Positions 17,566-26,520 of a DNA stretch of 64,000 nt are shown in pieces. The notes under the pieces are model-generated. The model saw only the letters and a program-made list of their open reading frames with translations, ran no database searches and was not told the DNA's origin. The stretch is from JALNZU01 sp964463695 (GTDB taxonomy: Bacteria > Bacteroidota > Bacteroidia > Bacteroidales > F082). How positions within the stretch are numbered: the stretch's first letter is position 1; each line of letters opens with the position of its first letter. Position numbers and translations under genes: made by a program. The DNA is taken from contig CAYXCZ010000007.1 in the NCBI GenBank assembly GCA_964463695.1, positions 62,001 through 126,000 on the forward strand, written 5' to 3'.

Positions 17566-18504
17566 TTACGGAAGTTCTCCCGGGTGATTTCCTGGAGGCA
17601 GAGGCCTTTCTTTCTTTGGTGATATTGCAGGCAATAAAGGCTTCCATCCATCCTCTTCGGTTGAGCCCGATTGAATAACAGTACCTTCTCCCATCATGAT
17701 ATTGATTACTTCAGAGGTTCCAACTTGTCGGTAGGATGGAGGTGGCAAGAAAAACTCTTCCCTGACAGGAGTTTCCCTGGCCTGAATAACTTCCATAACA
17801 TTAGGTCCATATGGAGTTTTAAGTACCGATCGCATTACAAGTCCGTCGTTGACAGCATTTACCCAGGCATCACTTTCACGCGCAGCAGACAAAGCCGTTG
17901 GCCGACTGAAAAGCCGCATCATCGTATTTAATTTATGTAATGAGATGCCGCTATAAGGTCGAATCTGCTGTGTTATCCATACTTGTTCCAACTCCATTGT
18001 ATCGAGCTTTATGAGGTGTTTATGCGAACTTAGGTTCAAAATTGTAGCTACTGAGTCTGTTGATTCAATCGAAAATCGTTTTAACAATGTAGTATCCACC
18101 TCACTTGATTTCATTTCAATCAACAAGTTATCAAACTCTTTACGTGCTTTTTCACGTTCTTGTTCGGGTAACTGCTCAATCATTATTAGTGTTTGCTGCT
18201 CTATGGTAGAAATAAATTGTTGTTTCAATGTATCGGAGGATCCCGACCAGTATACCAACTGACGGGGAAATATAATTGTGACCCCTTCGCTCAATAAATC
18301 AAAAATAAAGGTGGATGTCTGATTTTCAACTCTTACTTTTTGACCTTCGATGAACAAACTTTGCATTTGGAAATTACCAAAACGATCCTCTTTCTTTTCC
18401 ACAATCAACCAACCTGCCATTGAAAAACCGGCATACAGTAATGCTGTGAGTATAAAAAAGAATCTTGTCCAATTTGTTGGTAACACAAATGTTTTTAAGT
18501 TCAT
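17566..18504 (-). CDS. Membrane-anchored DUF4412-like protein
   Basis: The 312-residue product has one N-terminal hydrophobic anchor or signal (about 14-33). An exported domain begins 'GWLIVEKKEDRFGNFQMQ', with 'FIEGQKVRVENQTSTFIFDL' and 'GVTIIFPRQLVYW'. This order (bind molecule, stored-state phrase, then 'I.FP...Y') resembles LolA-like/DUF4412 proteins of Bacteroidota. The middle is a charged helix (EQEREKARKEFDNLLIEMK) and the C-terminus is Pro-rich (...KKERPLPPGNHPGELP). It converges on murD2 with a 27-base gap. Function unknown. Confidence 0.7.
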   Translation of the reverse strand: MNLKTFVLPTNWTRFFFILTALLYAGFSMAGWLIVEKKEDRFGNFQMQSLFIEGQKVRVENQTSTFIFDLLSEGVTIIFPRQLVYWSGSSDTLKQQFISTIEQQTLIMIEQLPEQEREKARKEFDNLLIEMKSSEVDTTLLKRFSIESTDSVATILNLSSHKHLIKLDTMELEQVWITQQIRPYSGISLHKLNTMMRLFSRPTALSAARESDAWVNAVNDGLVMRSVLKTPYGPNVMEVIQARETPVREEFFLPPPSYRQVGTSEVINIMMGEGTVIQSGSTEEDGWKPLLPAISPKKERPLPPGNHPGELP

Positions 18505-18631
18505 AGATTTAACAAATTACTTATCAATGTATTACATTTTTTAATAACAATCTGAGAATCAAAAACTCAGCTTTACAATAGCCAAAGATAAAAATTTACA
18601 TCCCAAATGGGTTTTATAATGGAAAAAAATC

Positions 18632-18639
18632 TACCTTTG
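18632..18639 (+). promoter_or_regulatory. -7 element of the promoter for the YfgM-like gene
   Basis: TACCTTTG matches TAnnTTTG, 23 bases before the ATG at 18663. Confidence 0.65.
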
Positions 18640-18662
18640 CACCTCAAAAATAAGCAGATACC

Positions 18663-19355
18663 ATGTCAAAAGAAAAAGAAATTCTCAAAAGCGGTGACGA
18701 AAAACTAGAAGTTGTTGAGGAAGCGTTGAGTAAAACCGAGAAATTTATTGAAAACAATCAAAAAATTATCAGTATTGTAGTTGGTGTTTTGGTTGTGATC
18801 GTATTGGGTTATTTTGGATTGAAAAGATACTATTTCGAACCACGTGAGAAAGAAGCTCAGGTTCAGATGTTTGCTGCAGAAAAGTACTTTGAACTTGATT
18901 CATTGAATAAAGCCCTGTTTGGCAACGATAATAATCCTGGATTCATTGATATCATCAGCCAATATGGTTCAACAAAAGCAGGTAATCTAGCTAAGTATTA
19001 TGCAGGTATCTCATTTTTACGTCAGGGCAATTATCAGGAAGCAATCAATTACCTGAAAAAGTTCGATGCTATCGACAACATTATCGGACCTTTAGCAATT
19101 GGCGCAACAGCTGATGCCTATGTTGAATTGAACGATCTTGGAAAAGCTGCTGAATTATATGTTAAAGCTGCTAAACAAAGTGATAACGAGTTTACAAAAC
19201 CATTGATGCTTTTCAAAGCCGGAAGAGTTTATGAATTGAATAACAATTTCAAAAAGGCAAGTGAAGTTTACGAAATAATCAAAAAAGACTTCCCTAATTC
19301 AACAGAAGGCCGCACAATTGATAAATACCTTGAGCGCGCCAAAGGAAAAGTATAA
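18663..19355 (+). CDS. YfgM-like membrane-anchored tetratricopeptide protein
   Basis: The 230-residue product has an acidic cytoplasmic N-terminus, one membrane segment (about 38-55, 'IISIVVGVLVVIVLGYFGL') and a C-terminal TPR region (about 70-230) with repeats such as AKYYAGISFLRQGNYQEAINYL and ELNNNFKKASEVYEIIK. The layout is that of YfgM (TPR_21), which assists SecYEG-dependent secretion and periplasmic chaperone work in E. coli. Transfer of that role here is inference. It has its own promoter box and a strong terminator before fmt. Confidence 0.85.
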   Translation: MSKEKEILKSGDEKLEVVEEALSKTEKFIENNQKIISIVVGVLVVIVLGYFGLKRYYFEPREKEAQVQMFAAEKYFELDSLNKALFGNDNNPGFIDIISQYGSTKAGNLAKYYAGISFLRQGNYQEAINYLKKFDAIDNIIGPLAIGATADAYVELNDLGKAAELYVKAAKQSDNEFTKPLMLFKAGRVYELNNNFKKASEVYEIIKKDFPNSTEGRTIDKYLERAKGKV

Positions 19356-19378
19356 ATTGCTTTTCAAAAGAAATAATT

Positions 19379-19405
19379 AACCTGGCAATTTTGTCAGGTT
19401 TTTTT
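19379..19405 (+). terminator. Intrinsic terminator after the YfgM-like gene
   Basis: A 9-bp stem, AACCTGGCA (19379-19387) / TGTCAGGTT (19392-19400) with one G-U pair, has a 4-base loop and is followed by a T run. Confidence 0.85.
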
Positions 19406-19420
19406 ATTCGTTCATTTTTC

Positions 19421-19428
19421 TATTTTTG
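19421..19428 (+). promoter_or_regulatory. -7 element of the fmt promoter
   Basis: TATTTTTG matches TAnnTTTG, 22 bases before the fmt ATG and just downstream of the preceding terminator. Confidence 0.65.
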
Positions 19429-19450
19429 TTAATCACAAATTAATTCACTG

Positions 19451-20416
19451 ATGCGTATCGCTTTTTTTGGGACTCCTGATTTCGCAGCTGAACAACTCGA
19501 ATACCTTATTAAACAAGGAGTTGAAATAGTTGCAATTGTTACAGCACCTGATAAGCCAGCAGGTCGTGGCAAAATACTGAGTCAATCATCTGTTAAGGCA
19601 GTTGCACTTAAATATATGATCCCCGTTTTTCAGCCAACAAATTTAAAAGACCCTTCTTTTATCAATGATTTGAAAAGCTTATGTGCTGATCTTTTTGTGG
19701 TTATTGCTTTTAGAATGCTGCCCGAAGTTATTTGGAATTTACCACCACTTGGGACTTTCAACCTACATGCATCCTTGCTGCCACAGTACAGAGGTGCTGC
19801 TCCGATCAACCGTGCAATCATCAATGGTGAAAGCAGAACAGGCCTTACTACTTTTTTTATCAATGAGACAATTGATACGGGACATATCCTTAAGCAGGTT
19901 GAGATCGAAATAGGTGCTAATGAAACAGCAGGTGAGTTGCATGATCGAATGATTGAAGAAGGCAAGAAATTGATCATAAATACTTTGCAAGATATCGAAC
20001 ACGGAAGATCAACTGTATTGGCTCAAGCATCTGTTATTACAGATTCCACACTTTTGAAAACTGCACCAAAACTTTATAAAGAGGATGGGAAAATAATTTG
20101 GGGAAAAGAAGGAAATGAAATTCATAATCAAATCAGAGGATTGAGCCCACATCCCGGAGCTTTCACTCAATTAATTGATAATGAAGGAAATACTTTAGAT
20201 ATTAAAATTTACAGAAGTGAATTTGAGAGCAAATTTCATGACGAAGCCCAATTCACCCTTATGACAGACAACCGAACTTATTTAAAAGTTGCATTGAGAG
20301 ATGGCTATTTGCATTTGAATCAACTACAGCAAGCAGGAAAAAAGACTCTTTTCCAAAAAGAGTTTTTAAACGGTTTCAAATTTAGTGGAAAGTGGAGTGT
20401 AAATCTTGCCTACTAG
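19451..20416 (+). CDS. fmt: Methionyl-tRNA formyltransferase
   Basis: Formylates Met-tRNAfMet with 10-formyl-THF for translation initiation. The 321 residues match the usual length. It starts MRIAFFGTPDFAAEQL and contains APDKPAGRGK, the formyl-transfer motif NLHASLLPQYRGAAPI (Asn and His of the catalytic triad) and ETIDTGHIL (catalytic Asp). The C-terminal OB-like tRNA-binding domain begins around residue 210 ('QIRGLSPHPGAFTQL'). It is usually paired with def, which is not here; the gene is monocistronic with its own promoter. Confidence 0.97.
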   Translation: MRIAFFGTPDFAAEQLEYLIKQGVEIVAIVTAPDKPAGRGKILSQSSVKAVALKYMIPVFQPTNLKDPSFINDLKSLCADLFVVIAFRMLPEVIWNLPPLGTFNLHASLLPQYRGAAPINRAIINGESRTGLTTFFINETIDTGHILKQVEIEIGANETAGELHDRMIEEGKKLIINTLQDIEHGRSTVLAQASVITDSTLLKTAPKLYKEDGKIIWGKEGNEIHNQIRGLSPHPGAFTQLIDNEGNTLDIKIYRSEFESKFHDEAQFTLMTDNRTYLKVALRDGYLHLNQLQQAGKKTLFQKEFLNGFKFSGKWSVNLAY

Positions 20417-20554
20417 AGTGTTCAAAACACTGAAAAACAACAGTTTCATCCTTTAAGACTGCTTCATTGAAGCAATATGCAAGTAAATATACCTATTTTA
20501 AAGAAAAATATTCAATTTTTTAGCATAAACACTTGCTTTTGATCAATTATAGTT

Positions 20555-20562
20555 TATTTTTG
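20555..20562 (+). promoter_or_regulatory. Promoter of the HU gene
   Basis: -7 element TATTTTTG (20555-20562) with TTG at 20533-20535, 19 bases upstream. This is one of the best matches in the window to TTTG-N19-TAnnTTTG. Confidence 0.75.
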
Positions 20563-20601
20563 TGCCTTGTTCGACCAATATTCTAACTAATATCCAAAAA
20601 G

Positions 20602-20874
20602 ATGAACAAAGCTGAATTAATCGATGTAATGGCTGCAGAAGCCGGTTTAACAAAAGCAGATGCCAAGAAAGCCTTGGACGCTTTTATTGCTTCAACCTCA
20701 AAAGCACTTCAGGAAGGTGACAAAGTTACCTTGGTTGGTTTCGGGACTTTTTCTGTTTCAGGCAGATCTGAAAGAAAAGGACGTAATCCTCAAACTGGCA
20801 TTGAAATTAGTATCGCTGCTAAAAAAGTTGTTAAGTTCAAACCAGGTTCTGAATTATCAGCAACAGTAAAATAA
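20602..20874 (+). CDS. hup: HU-family DNA-binding protein
   Basis: A 90-residue histone-like dimeric nucleoid protein. It shows MNKAELIDVMAAEAGLTKADAKKALDAF at the N-terminus, LVGFGTFSV, the beta-arm with GRNPQTG that intercalates into DNA, and the terminal AKKVVKFKPGSELSATVK, all at HU positions. It has a strong promoter and a strong terminator, which suits an abundant protein. It acts in the nucleoid, bending DNA. Confidence 0.96.
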   Translation: MNKAELIDVMAAEAGLTKADAKKALDAFIASTSKALQEGDKVTLVGFGTFSVSGRSERKGRNPQTGIEISIAAKKVVKFKPGSELSATVK

Positions 20875-20895
20875 TTTTTACGTTCTGAAATTATT

Positions 20896-20935
20896 AAAGT
20901 CCTGCTAGTTGTTATCTAACAGGACTTTTTTTATT
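20896..20935 (+). terminator. Intrinsic terminator after HU
   Basis: AAAGTCCTG (20896-20904) pairs with CAGGACTTT (20920-20928), followed by a T run. Confidence 0.85.
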
Positions 20936-20949
20936 TAGTTGTATTACAA

Positions 20950-21816
20950 CTACCTTAAAAATGGATCGATTGAGATTGCAATAATAATTACCAGCACAAA
21001 GTAATTAATCCGCATAAAGTAATAAAACGGATTAAAAGGCGAAGGTTGTTTACTTTTTAAGATACTGGAAAAAACATAAATAAGCCAAAAGACAGCCAAT
21101 ATAATCATCAAGGTTACAAATACCGAACTTGTTAAACCGAAGATCGGTAACATTAGAGCAGTTACAGCAGTTGCAAATGTCCATAAAAATGTAAGATACC
21201 TGATGTGTCGCTCATCATAAACCTCCGTAATAGATGGATAACCAGCTTCAACATACTCATCACCATATTTTAACATAAGCAACCAAAAATGTGGCACTTG
21301 CCAGATAAAAAAGAAAAAAGCTAACACTAGTGCTTGTGTATCAAAAACATTACCACCGCCTGCAACCCAGCCAACTACAGGAGGTATCGCGCCAATAACA
21401 GATCCGGGGATTACTGCAAAAGCAGTTTTTCGTTTCATGGGGGTATAAATTCCATTGTACCATATCAAAGCAAGCAACCCAAGCTGAAAACCAACAAAGT
21501 CAGAGCCAACCCATATCAAACCAGAGCCAAGCGCAATAAGTATCAAAGCGGTGATCATGGCTCCATTTTTACTGATTCTCCCTGAAGGGATCGGGCGGTT
21601 GCTGGTACGTTTCATCAATTGATCACGATCGCTGTCCTGATAATGATTCAATGCTGAGGATCCGCATGCCAAAATGAAAATGCCAATAGTTGGAAGCAGC
21701 AAGCCCGAGTCAAATACACCTTTTGCAAGCAAATATCCGGCTATGGTGGTCAGCGCTACAGCAAAGGTTATTTTTACTTTACTTAGCTCCGCTAAAAGTC
21801 GTAAATAGTACATCAT
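20950..21816 (-). CDS. ctaB: Protohaem IX farnesyltransferase (haem O synthase)
   Basis: Converts haem B to haem O for the terminal oxidase. The 288-residue polytopic UbiA-family prenyltransferase has the prenyl-diphosphate Mg site N-x3-D-x3-D in NHYQDSDRDQLMKRT, 'TSNRPIPSGRIS', and the second Asp-rich loop around VYDERHIRYL. Eight or nine membrane segments are evident. It is the last gene of the cox operon, 59 bases after coxB. ctaA (haem A synthase) is not in the window. Confidence 0.95.
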   Translation of the reverse strand: MMYYLRLLAELSKVKITFAVALTTIAGYLLAKGVFDSGLLLPTIGIFILACGSSALNHYQDSDRDQLMKRTSNRPIPSGRISKNGAMITALILIALGSGLIWVGSDFVGFQLGLLALIWYNGIYTPMKRKTAFAVIPGSVIGAIPPVVGWVAGGGNVFDTQALVLAFFFFIWQVPHFWLLMLKYGDEYVEAGYPSITEVYDERHIRYLTFLWTFATAVTALMLPIFGLTSSVFVTLMIILAVFWLIYVFSSILKSKQPSPFNPFYYFMRINYFVLVIIIAISIDPFLR

Positions 21817-21875
21817 GATATAATTTTAAAAAAGCTGGATCTTTGTCTGATTTTCAGAAAAGTATCTAAGTAGTT

Positions 21876-22787
21876 TTATTTTAGCGTTTTAATATAATCG
21901 GTGATTTGTGAAATTTGTTCATCTGATAGAACTGCCTCATATGAAACCATTAACCCTTTCAAATAGCCTTTAACAACATCAGCGTTGGGTTGTTTAATGG
22001 AACGTGAAATATAAGCTTCATCAATTACAATTTCTCTTTCAACTCCTTCTGATTCAACTATTTCTGTTTTACCAAAAACCCCTTTAAAAGATGGTCCAAT
22101 GATTTTACTTCCATCTTGAGAATGACAGGTTAGGCATGCGTTTTGCTTCAGAAGCGTTAAGCCGGGATGCTCTTCTGATGTTGATGAGGCTGTAGCAAGC
22201 CATTGATTGTAACCTGCTTCGTCCAAAACAGTAACACTCGAGAGCATATAACTATGTAATTGTCCGCAATACTCTGCACATAAAATATCAAAACGTCCTT
22301 TTTCCGTAGCTTCAAACCAAAGGAAGTTGTTTTTTCCAGGAACCATATCTTCTTTCATACGAAAAGCCGGAATAAACAATGAGTGAAGCACATCCCTCGA
22401 AACGAGGTTAATTTTTACTGGTTTTCCTATTGGAACTACCAATGAATCTGTCAGTCTGCCATCGGGATATTCAAATGAAAACTTCCACATCTGGCCATAA
22501 GCAGTTACTTCCAAAGCGCCGGCAGGCACAGTGCGAAGTGGTTTATATCCCATCCAGCCATAGTAAAACATAACCATTACCAACAGTGTAGGAACTGCTG
22601 TCCAAATAATCTCCAACTTATGACTTCCTTCAATATTGGAGGCCACAGGGTTACGCTTTTTGTTGTATCGAAACACAAAAAATAACATAACAATTGTGAT
22701 TCCGATCAGAAAAAAGATTGAAATACCTGCTATCACATATAATGAAAAATCTACGCCTTGCGCAAATGTTGATGCTGATGTTCTCAT
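21876..22787 (-). CDS. coxB: Cytochrome c oxidase subunit II fused to a cytochrome c domain (caa3 type)
   Basis: A 303-residue protein. Two membrane segments (about 15-40 and 58-78) precede the cupredoxin domain, whose CuA site is visible as CAEYCGQLHSYM, with the upstream His in SRDVLHSLFIPAF. A cytochrome c domain (about 215-303) follows with the haem motif CLTCH and a distal Met candidate in KGLMVSYE. The fused cytochrome makes this a caa3-type enzyme that accepts electrons without a separate soluble cytochrome. It lies 5 bases after coxD in the operon. Confidence 0.96.
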   Translation of the reverse strand: MRTSASTFAQGVDFSLYVIAGISIFFLIGITIVMLFFVFRYNKKRNPVASNIEGSHKLEIIWTAVPTLLVMVMFYYGWMGYKPLRTVPAGALEVTAYGQMWKFSFEYPDGRLTDSLVVPIGKPVKINLVSRDVLHSLFIPAFRMKEDMVPGKNNFLWFEATEKGRFDILCAEYCGQLHSYMLSSVTVLDEAGYNQWLATASSTSEEHPGLTLLKQNACLTCHSQDGSKIIGPSFKGVFGKTEIVESEGVEREIVIDEAYISRSIKQPNADVVKGYLKGLMVSYEAVLSDEQISQITDYIKTLK

Positions 22788-22792
22788 GTTAA

Positions 22793-23104
22793 CTAACGGT
22801 TAAAATATTCAAGTGCAGTTAAAATAGTAAAGGCAGCAAAAAGTACTACTACGAGCAGAATCAACCAGGTGTATATTTTCTTTTCGTATTTAAGGTGCAT
22901 AAAATAATAGGCAACCACAATCACTTTTACAGTTGCAATTAACAGAGCTGTTGCAACAGAAAGTGCTGCAAGATTGGCCCCAAAAACAGATATTACCACG
23001 GTTACAATTGTTAGAAGCAGCAAAGTTGCCAAAGTACTCCAGTGATCCCTGAATGATGAAATATGAGCTGTGCCCTCTTCTGAATGATCTTTATTTTGTT
23101 TCAT
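22793..23104 (-). CDS. coxD: Cytochrome c oxidase subunit IV (caa3 type)
   Basis: A 103-residue protein with three hydrophobic segments and the subunit-IV-type phrase AYYFMHLKYEKKIYTWLILLV near the middle helices. Position between coxC (6-base gap) and coxB (5-base gap) supports the call. It is a small accessory membrane subunit of the oxidase. Confidence 0.85.
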   Translation of the reverse strand: MKQNKDHSEEGTAHISSFRDHWSTLATLLLLTIVTVVISVFGANLAALSVATALLIATVKVIVVAYYFMHLKYEKKIYTWLILLVVVLFAAFTILTALEYFNR

Positions 23105-23110
23105 AATATA

Positions 23111-23740
23111 TCAATGAATTAGATAAAACAATGGGAAAAGGTAAATCCAAATAAGGTCGACAAGATGCCAATAAAGACCAGCATTCTCGGTCAAGACATA
23201 CTTTTTTGATGTCACCTCTCCTTTTTTTGTCCGGTAGGCCACAACACCTATAAGAATTCCTCCAATAATAATATGAAGCGCATGTAAACCTGTCATCATA
23301 AAATACAAGAAGAAAAACAATGCCTCACCCTTAGGCAAATTATTGTAATAATCCATTCCCGGGAATAACCCATGATGAATCTTTGAAGACCATTCAAAGT
23401 ATTTTATAACCAAAAAAAGTAATGAAAGTCCAACGGTTGTCATCAAAAGTCGGATTGACTGCGCACTGTTTCCCTTTTGAATTGCGGTAATTGACATGGC
23501 TATCGTCATACTGCTTACGAGCAGAACAACAGTATTTATAGTTCCCAGCCAAACATTCAATTCGAACGAAGAAAGAAGAAATGCTTCGTGATTCAGCATT
23601 CTATACACCATATAAACTATAAAAAGCCCCCCAAAAAGCAGAAGCTCTGTAAATAAGAAGAGCCACATTCCCATTTTTGATGCCTCGTCATCCCTGTTAT
23701 GGCCTGAGTTGGGCAAATGTAATCCGTGTGCGTGTTCCAT
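23111..23740 (-). CDS. coxC: Cytochrome c oxidase subunit III
   Basis: The 209-residue membrane protein has five hydrophobic segments. Subunit III signatures are GMWLFLFTELLLFGGLF near the N-terminus, 'FYFLYFMMTGLHALHIIIGG'-type sequence (here FFFLYFMMTGLHALHIIIGG), and YWHLVDLIWIYLFPLFYL at the C-terminus. It lies 1 base after coxA. The 5-helix form without the first two helices of longer homologues is usual in Bacteroidota. Confidence 0.95.
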   Translation of the reverse strand: MEHAHGLHLPNSGHNRDDEASKMGMWLFLFTELLLFGGLFIVYMVYRMLNHEAFLLSSFELNVWLGTINTVVLLVSSMTIAMSITAIQKGNSAQSIRLLMTTVGLSLLFLVIKYFEWSSKIHHGLFPGMDYYNNLPKGEALFFFLYFMMTGLHALHIIIGGILIGVVAYRTKKGEVTSKKYVLTENAGLYWHLVDLIWIYLFPLFYLIH

Positions 23741-23741
23741 A

Positions 23742-25361
23742 TCAGTCTTTTATTTCAGGTTTATGTTCAAAATCGTAAGGTCCGTTGAGAGGTATTTCAG
23801 GCATACGATCAAAGTTCTCTAATGGTGGAGGAGAAAGAGTCTGCCATTCCAGCGTGATACCATTCCAGGGGTTTCTTCCAACATTCTGATTCTTCTTAAG
23901 TAATCCAGCAAGGAGATTTGACAACATAAGAATAAGACCAACTGCCAAAACCCACGACCCATATGTACTTATCATATTTGGCAGGTGAAACTCAGGAAGA
24001 TAATCATAATACCTGCGTGGCATTCCCATCAAACCAGCGATCAGCATAGGGAAATACAACATATTGAATCCGATAAAGAAAATTACAAAAGCAACATTTG
24101 CTACCTTAATATTGTACATCTTTCCCCAAATTTTCGGATACCAATAATGTAATGCGCCAAAAAAAGCAAAGCCAGTTCCACCAAACATTACATAATGGAA
24201 ATGCCCTACAACAAAATAAGTGTCGTGAAGGTGAATATCAGTTGCGAGAGCTCCTAATACCAAGCCTGTAAATCCACCGATCATAAACTGAAAAATAAAT
24301 GCAAGTGTATAAAGCAACGGAGGTTGTACGTTGATAGAACCCTTATAAAGTGTTGCAACCCAGTTAAATACTTTTATAGCAGTTGGAATTGCAACAAGAA
24401 ACGTCAGCATAGAAAAAACAAATCGCGCGGTTCCACTCATACCTGAAGTAAACATATGATGTCCCCAGATGAAATAGCCAACAAAGGCAATAGCTAAACT
24501 TGAGAACGCAATAGCTTTGTAACCAAATATGGTACGCTGACTAAAAGTCGGCAACATTTCGGAAATGACACCAAAAGCCGGCAAAGCCATGATATAAACA
24601 GCAGGGTGAGAATAAATCCAGAAAAGATGTTGATAGAGAATTGGATCCCCGCCAATGGAAGGATCAAAAAGCCCAACTCCTAAAACGCGCTCAGCTACAA
24701 TCATCAGCAAAGTAATTCCAATGATTGGTGTTGCTAAAAGTTGAATCCACGAGGTTGCATACAGTGACCAGGCAAATAGCGGCATTTTGAGAAATGTCAT
24801 ACCTGGGGTTCGTAAACGATGAATTGTAACAATAAAATTAAGACCAGTCAATATAGACGAGAAGCCTATCACGAAAGCTGCCAACACCGACATTGTAACA
24901 TTGGTACCAGTTTTAACACTGTACGGGGCATAAAACGTCCAGCCTGTATCAGCAGGTCCGTCACCAAATAATAGCGTCGACAAGGCCATCAATGCACCTA
25001 TAACATAAATCCACCACGAAAGTAGATTTAACCTCGGAAATGAAACATCATCTGTGCCTAACATAATAGGCAGAAAGAAATTTCCGAAAACTGCCGGGAT
25101 ACTGGGAATGATAAATAAAAAAATCATTATCACACCATGCATGGTGAAAATCTGATTATAGGTTTTGGCTTCAACAAGATCTTTTCCCGGATTTAATAAT
25201 TCATAACGCATTAATAATCCAAGGGTCACGCCAACCAGAAAAAATGTGATCAGCGAATAAAAATAAAGCAAAGCGATCCTTTTGTGATCAACACTAAAAA
25301 TCCAGGAAAAAATCCCTTTTTTAGTTTGAAAAAAGTTGAGATGTGTACTAACTGCTGTCAT
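23742..25361 (-). CDS. coxA: Cytochrome c oxidase subunit I
   Basis: Catalytic subunit of the haem-copper oxidase, 539 residues with 12 membrane segments. The low-spin haem ligand lies in FTMHGVIMIF. CuB and cross-linked Tyr region: WIYSHPAVYIMALPAFG. The CuB His pair is in WGHHMFTSG. The high- and low-spin haem ligands are in HDTYFVVGHFHYVMFGG. The YSHP tyrosine marks an A-type oxidase. It reduces O2 and pumps protons in the cytoplasmic membrane. It is 3 bases after sco. Confidence 0.98.
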   Translation of the reverse strand: MTAVSTHLNFFQTKKGIFSWIFSVDHKRIALLYFYSLITFFLVGVTLGLLMRYELLNPGKDLVEAKTYNQIFTMHGVIMIFLFIIPSIPAVFGNFFLPIMLGTDDVSFPRLNLLSWWIYVIGALMALSTLLFGDGPADTGWTFYAPYSVKTGTNVTMSVLAAFVIGFSSILTGLNFIVTIHRLRTPGMTFLKMPLFAWSLYATSWIQLLATPIIGITLLMIVAERVLGVGLFDPSIGGDPILYQHLFWIYSHPAVYIMALPAFGVISEMLPTFSQRTIFGYKAIAFSSLAIAFVGYFIWGHHMFTSGMSGTARFVFSMLTFLVAIPTAIKVFNWVATLYKGSINVQPPLLYTLAFIFQFMIGGFTGLVLGALATDIHLHDTYFVVGHFHYVMFGGTGFAFFGALHYWYPKIWGKMYNIKVANVAFVIFFIGFNMLYFPMLIAGLMGMPRRYYDYLPEFHLPNMISTYGSWVLAVGLILMLSNLLAGLLKKNQNVGRNPWNGITLEWQTLSPPPLENFDRMPEIPLNGPYDFEHKPEIKD

Positions 25362-25364
25362 ACT

Positions 25365-26153
25365 TTAATATAATTTGGGTTTTCTATTCTTTCTGCCTGA
25401 GGTTATTAAAAATGATAATAAACCTAATGCCGCCAATAAAATCACGATTCCTGAAACCTTAGTAGCGTTAAAAACATATTTTTTTCCTTCTGCATCGTAG
25501 CTGAAGCAAAAATTAAGCACTTTATTGACAGTTGGTCCCGATCTTTCAAGTCCGGCTTCAACGATGGCCATTTTCAAATCAAATGGAAGGAAATAAGTAC
25601 CATGAAGATATCGTGTAATTTTACCTTCCGGGCTCACTATAAACAAAGTTGCGGGATGAATGTATTCCGCACCTTCCTGCTTTACCTGATATCCTATGTT
25701 GTCGAGGAAACGATCTATTGTCAAGCTGTCGCCTGTGAAAAAACGCCAGCCATTCTGAGGGTCACCTTTTTTTATGAGATTCGCATAAGTTTTCTTCTTG
25801 TTCTGAGCCAAAACTGTCTTTTCAGCATGACTAAAACTTATTGTAAATACCTGATAATCTTTATTTAATACAAGATCTGACTTATTTATCACCTCCACAA
25901 GTCCATTCATCAAAGGAGTACAAATACCCGGGCATTCGTAATAAACCATGGAAATAATTGTTGGCATTTTTATTGCCTCCCTGATGTTTACTTTTTGGAA
26001 ATTCTCATCAGTAAAAACGATGCTGTCTTCAATATACTGGTCGAGTTTTTCGTAAACTCCCAATTCTTCTTGTGCACTTAGGGGCAAATACAAGAAGAAA
26101 AAGCCCGAAATCAAGAATAATTTCAAGCATTTAATAACACTCAAGATGTTCAT
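25365..26153 (-). CDS. sco: SCO1/SenC copper chaperone for cytochrome oxidase assembly
   Basis: First gene of the oxidase operon. The 262-residue product has a signal/anchor (about 8-27), a thioredoxin-like Sco domain with the copper Cys pair Cys74/Cys78 in YYECPGICTPL and the third ligand His in YIHPATLFIV, and an extra C-terminal membrane segment (about 235-253) ending GRKNRKPKLY. It delivers Cu to the CuA site of CoxB. The C-terminal anchor is a variation from the usual N-terminal-only anchor and may hold the protein at both ends. Confidence 0.93.
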   Translation of the reverse strand: MNILSVIKCLKLFLISGFFFLYLPLSAQEELGVYEKLDQYIEDSIVFTDENFQKVNIREAIKMPTIISMVYYECPGICTPLMNGLVEVINKSDLVLNKDYQVFTISFSHAEKTVLAQNKKKTYANLIKKGDPQNGWRFFTGDSLTIDRFLDNIGYQVKQEGAEYIHPATLFIVSPEGKITRYLHGTYFLPFDLKMAIVEAGLERSGPTVNKVLNFCFSYDAEGKKYVFNATKVSGIVILLAALGLLSFLITSGRKNRKPKLY

Positions 26154-26199
26154 TTACAGTTCATTAAATTATTTGGTTTGCGCATAAAATCACAATGCT

Positions 26200-26220
26200 A
26201 ATTTAGACTAAATCTAAATT
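26200..26220. promoter_or_regulatory. Candidate operator upstream of the cox operon
   Basis: Perfect 8-bp inverted repeat AATTTAGA-N5-TCTAAATT, 47 bases upstream of the sco ATG. Its size and TTTAGA half-sites resemble operators of dimeric DtxR-type metal regulators; the regulator is not identified. Confidence 0.45.
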
Positions 26221-26474
26221 ATACCAAGAAATTTTTTAAAAGTTTTCACATTCAATGTTTTATCCATTGTTTTTTACACTTCAATTGCCTTCGGATAGCA
26301 ATTTTGAAGAAACTTACAATCCACTAATAGGAAATATAGTTCCAATTTCAGGAATAGGAAGAGATTTCATCACAAGATAATACCCAATATCTGAACTTAA
26401 TTATGAAGAGTGTTTGTTTGGCATAATAATTGTTACGATAATATCAAAGTAGTTTTTTTAGAATTTTGGTTGGT

Positions 26475-26520
26475 TAAAAAAGACAAAACCCGGGAACTTA
26501 AAAGCCCGGGTTTTGTCTTT
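26475..26520 (-). terminator. Strong intrinsic terminator of uvrA
   Basis: A 16-bp perfect stem, AAAGACAAAACCCGGG (26479-26494) and its complement (26505-26520), has a 10-base loop. On the minus strand it is followed by a T run. It lies about 78 bases after the uvrA stop. Confidence 0.9.

Noticed and set aside
20417..20431. Hairpin AGTGTT-CAA-AACACT after fmt
   Set aside because: Perfect but short, without a T run; not enough for a terminator call.
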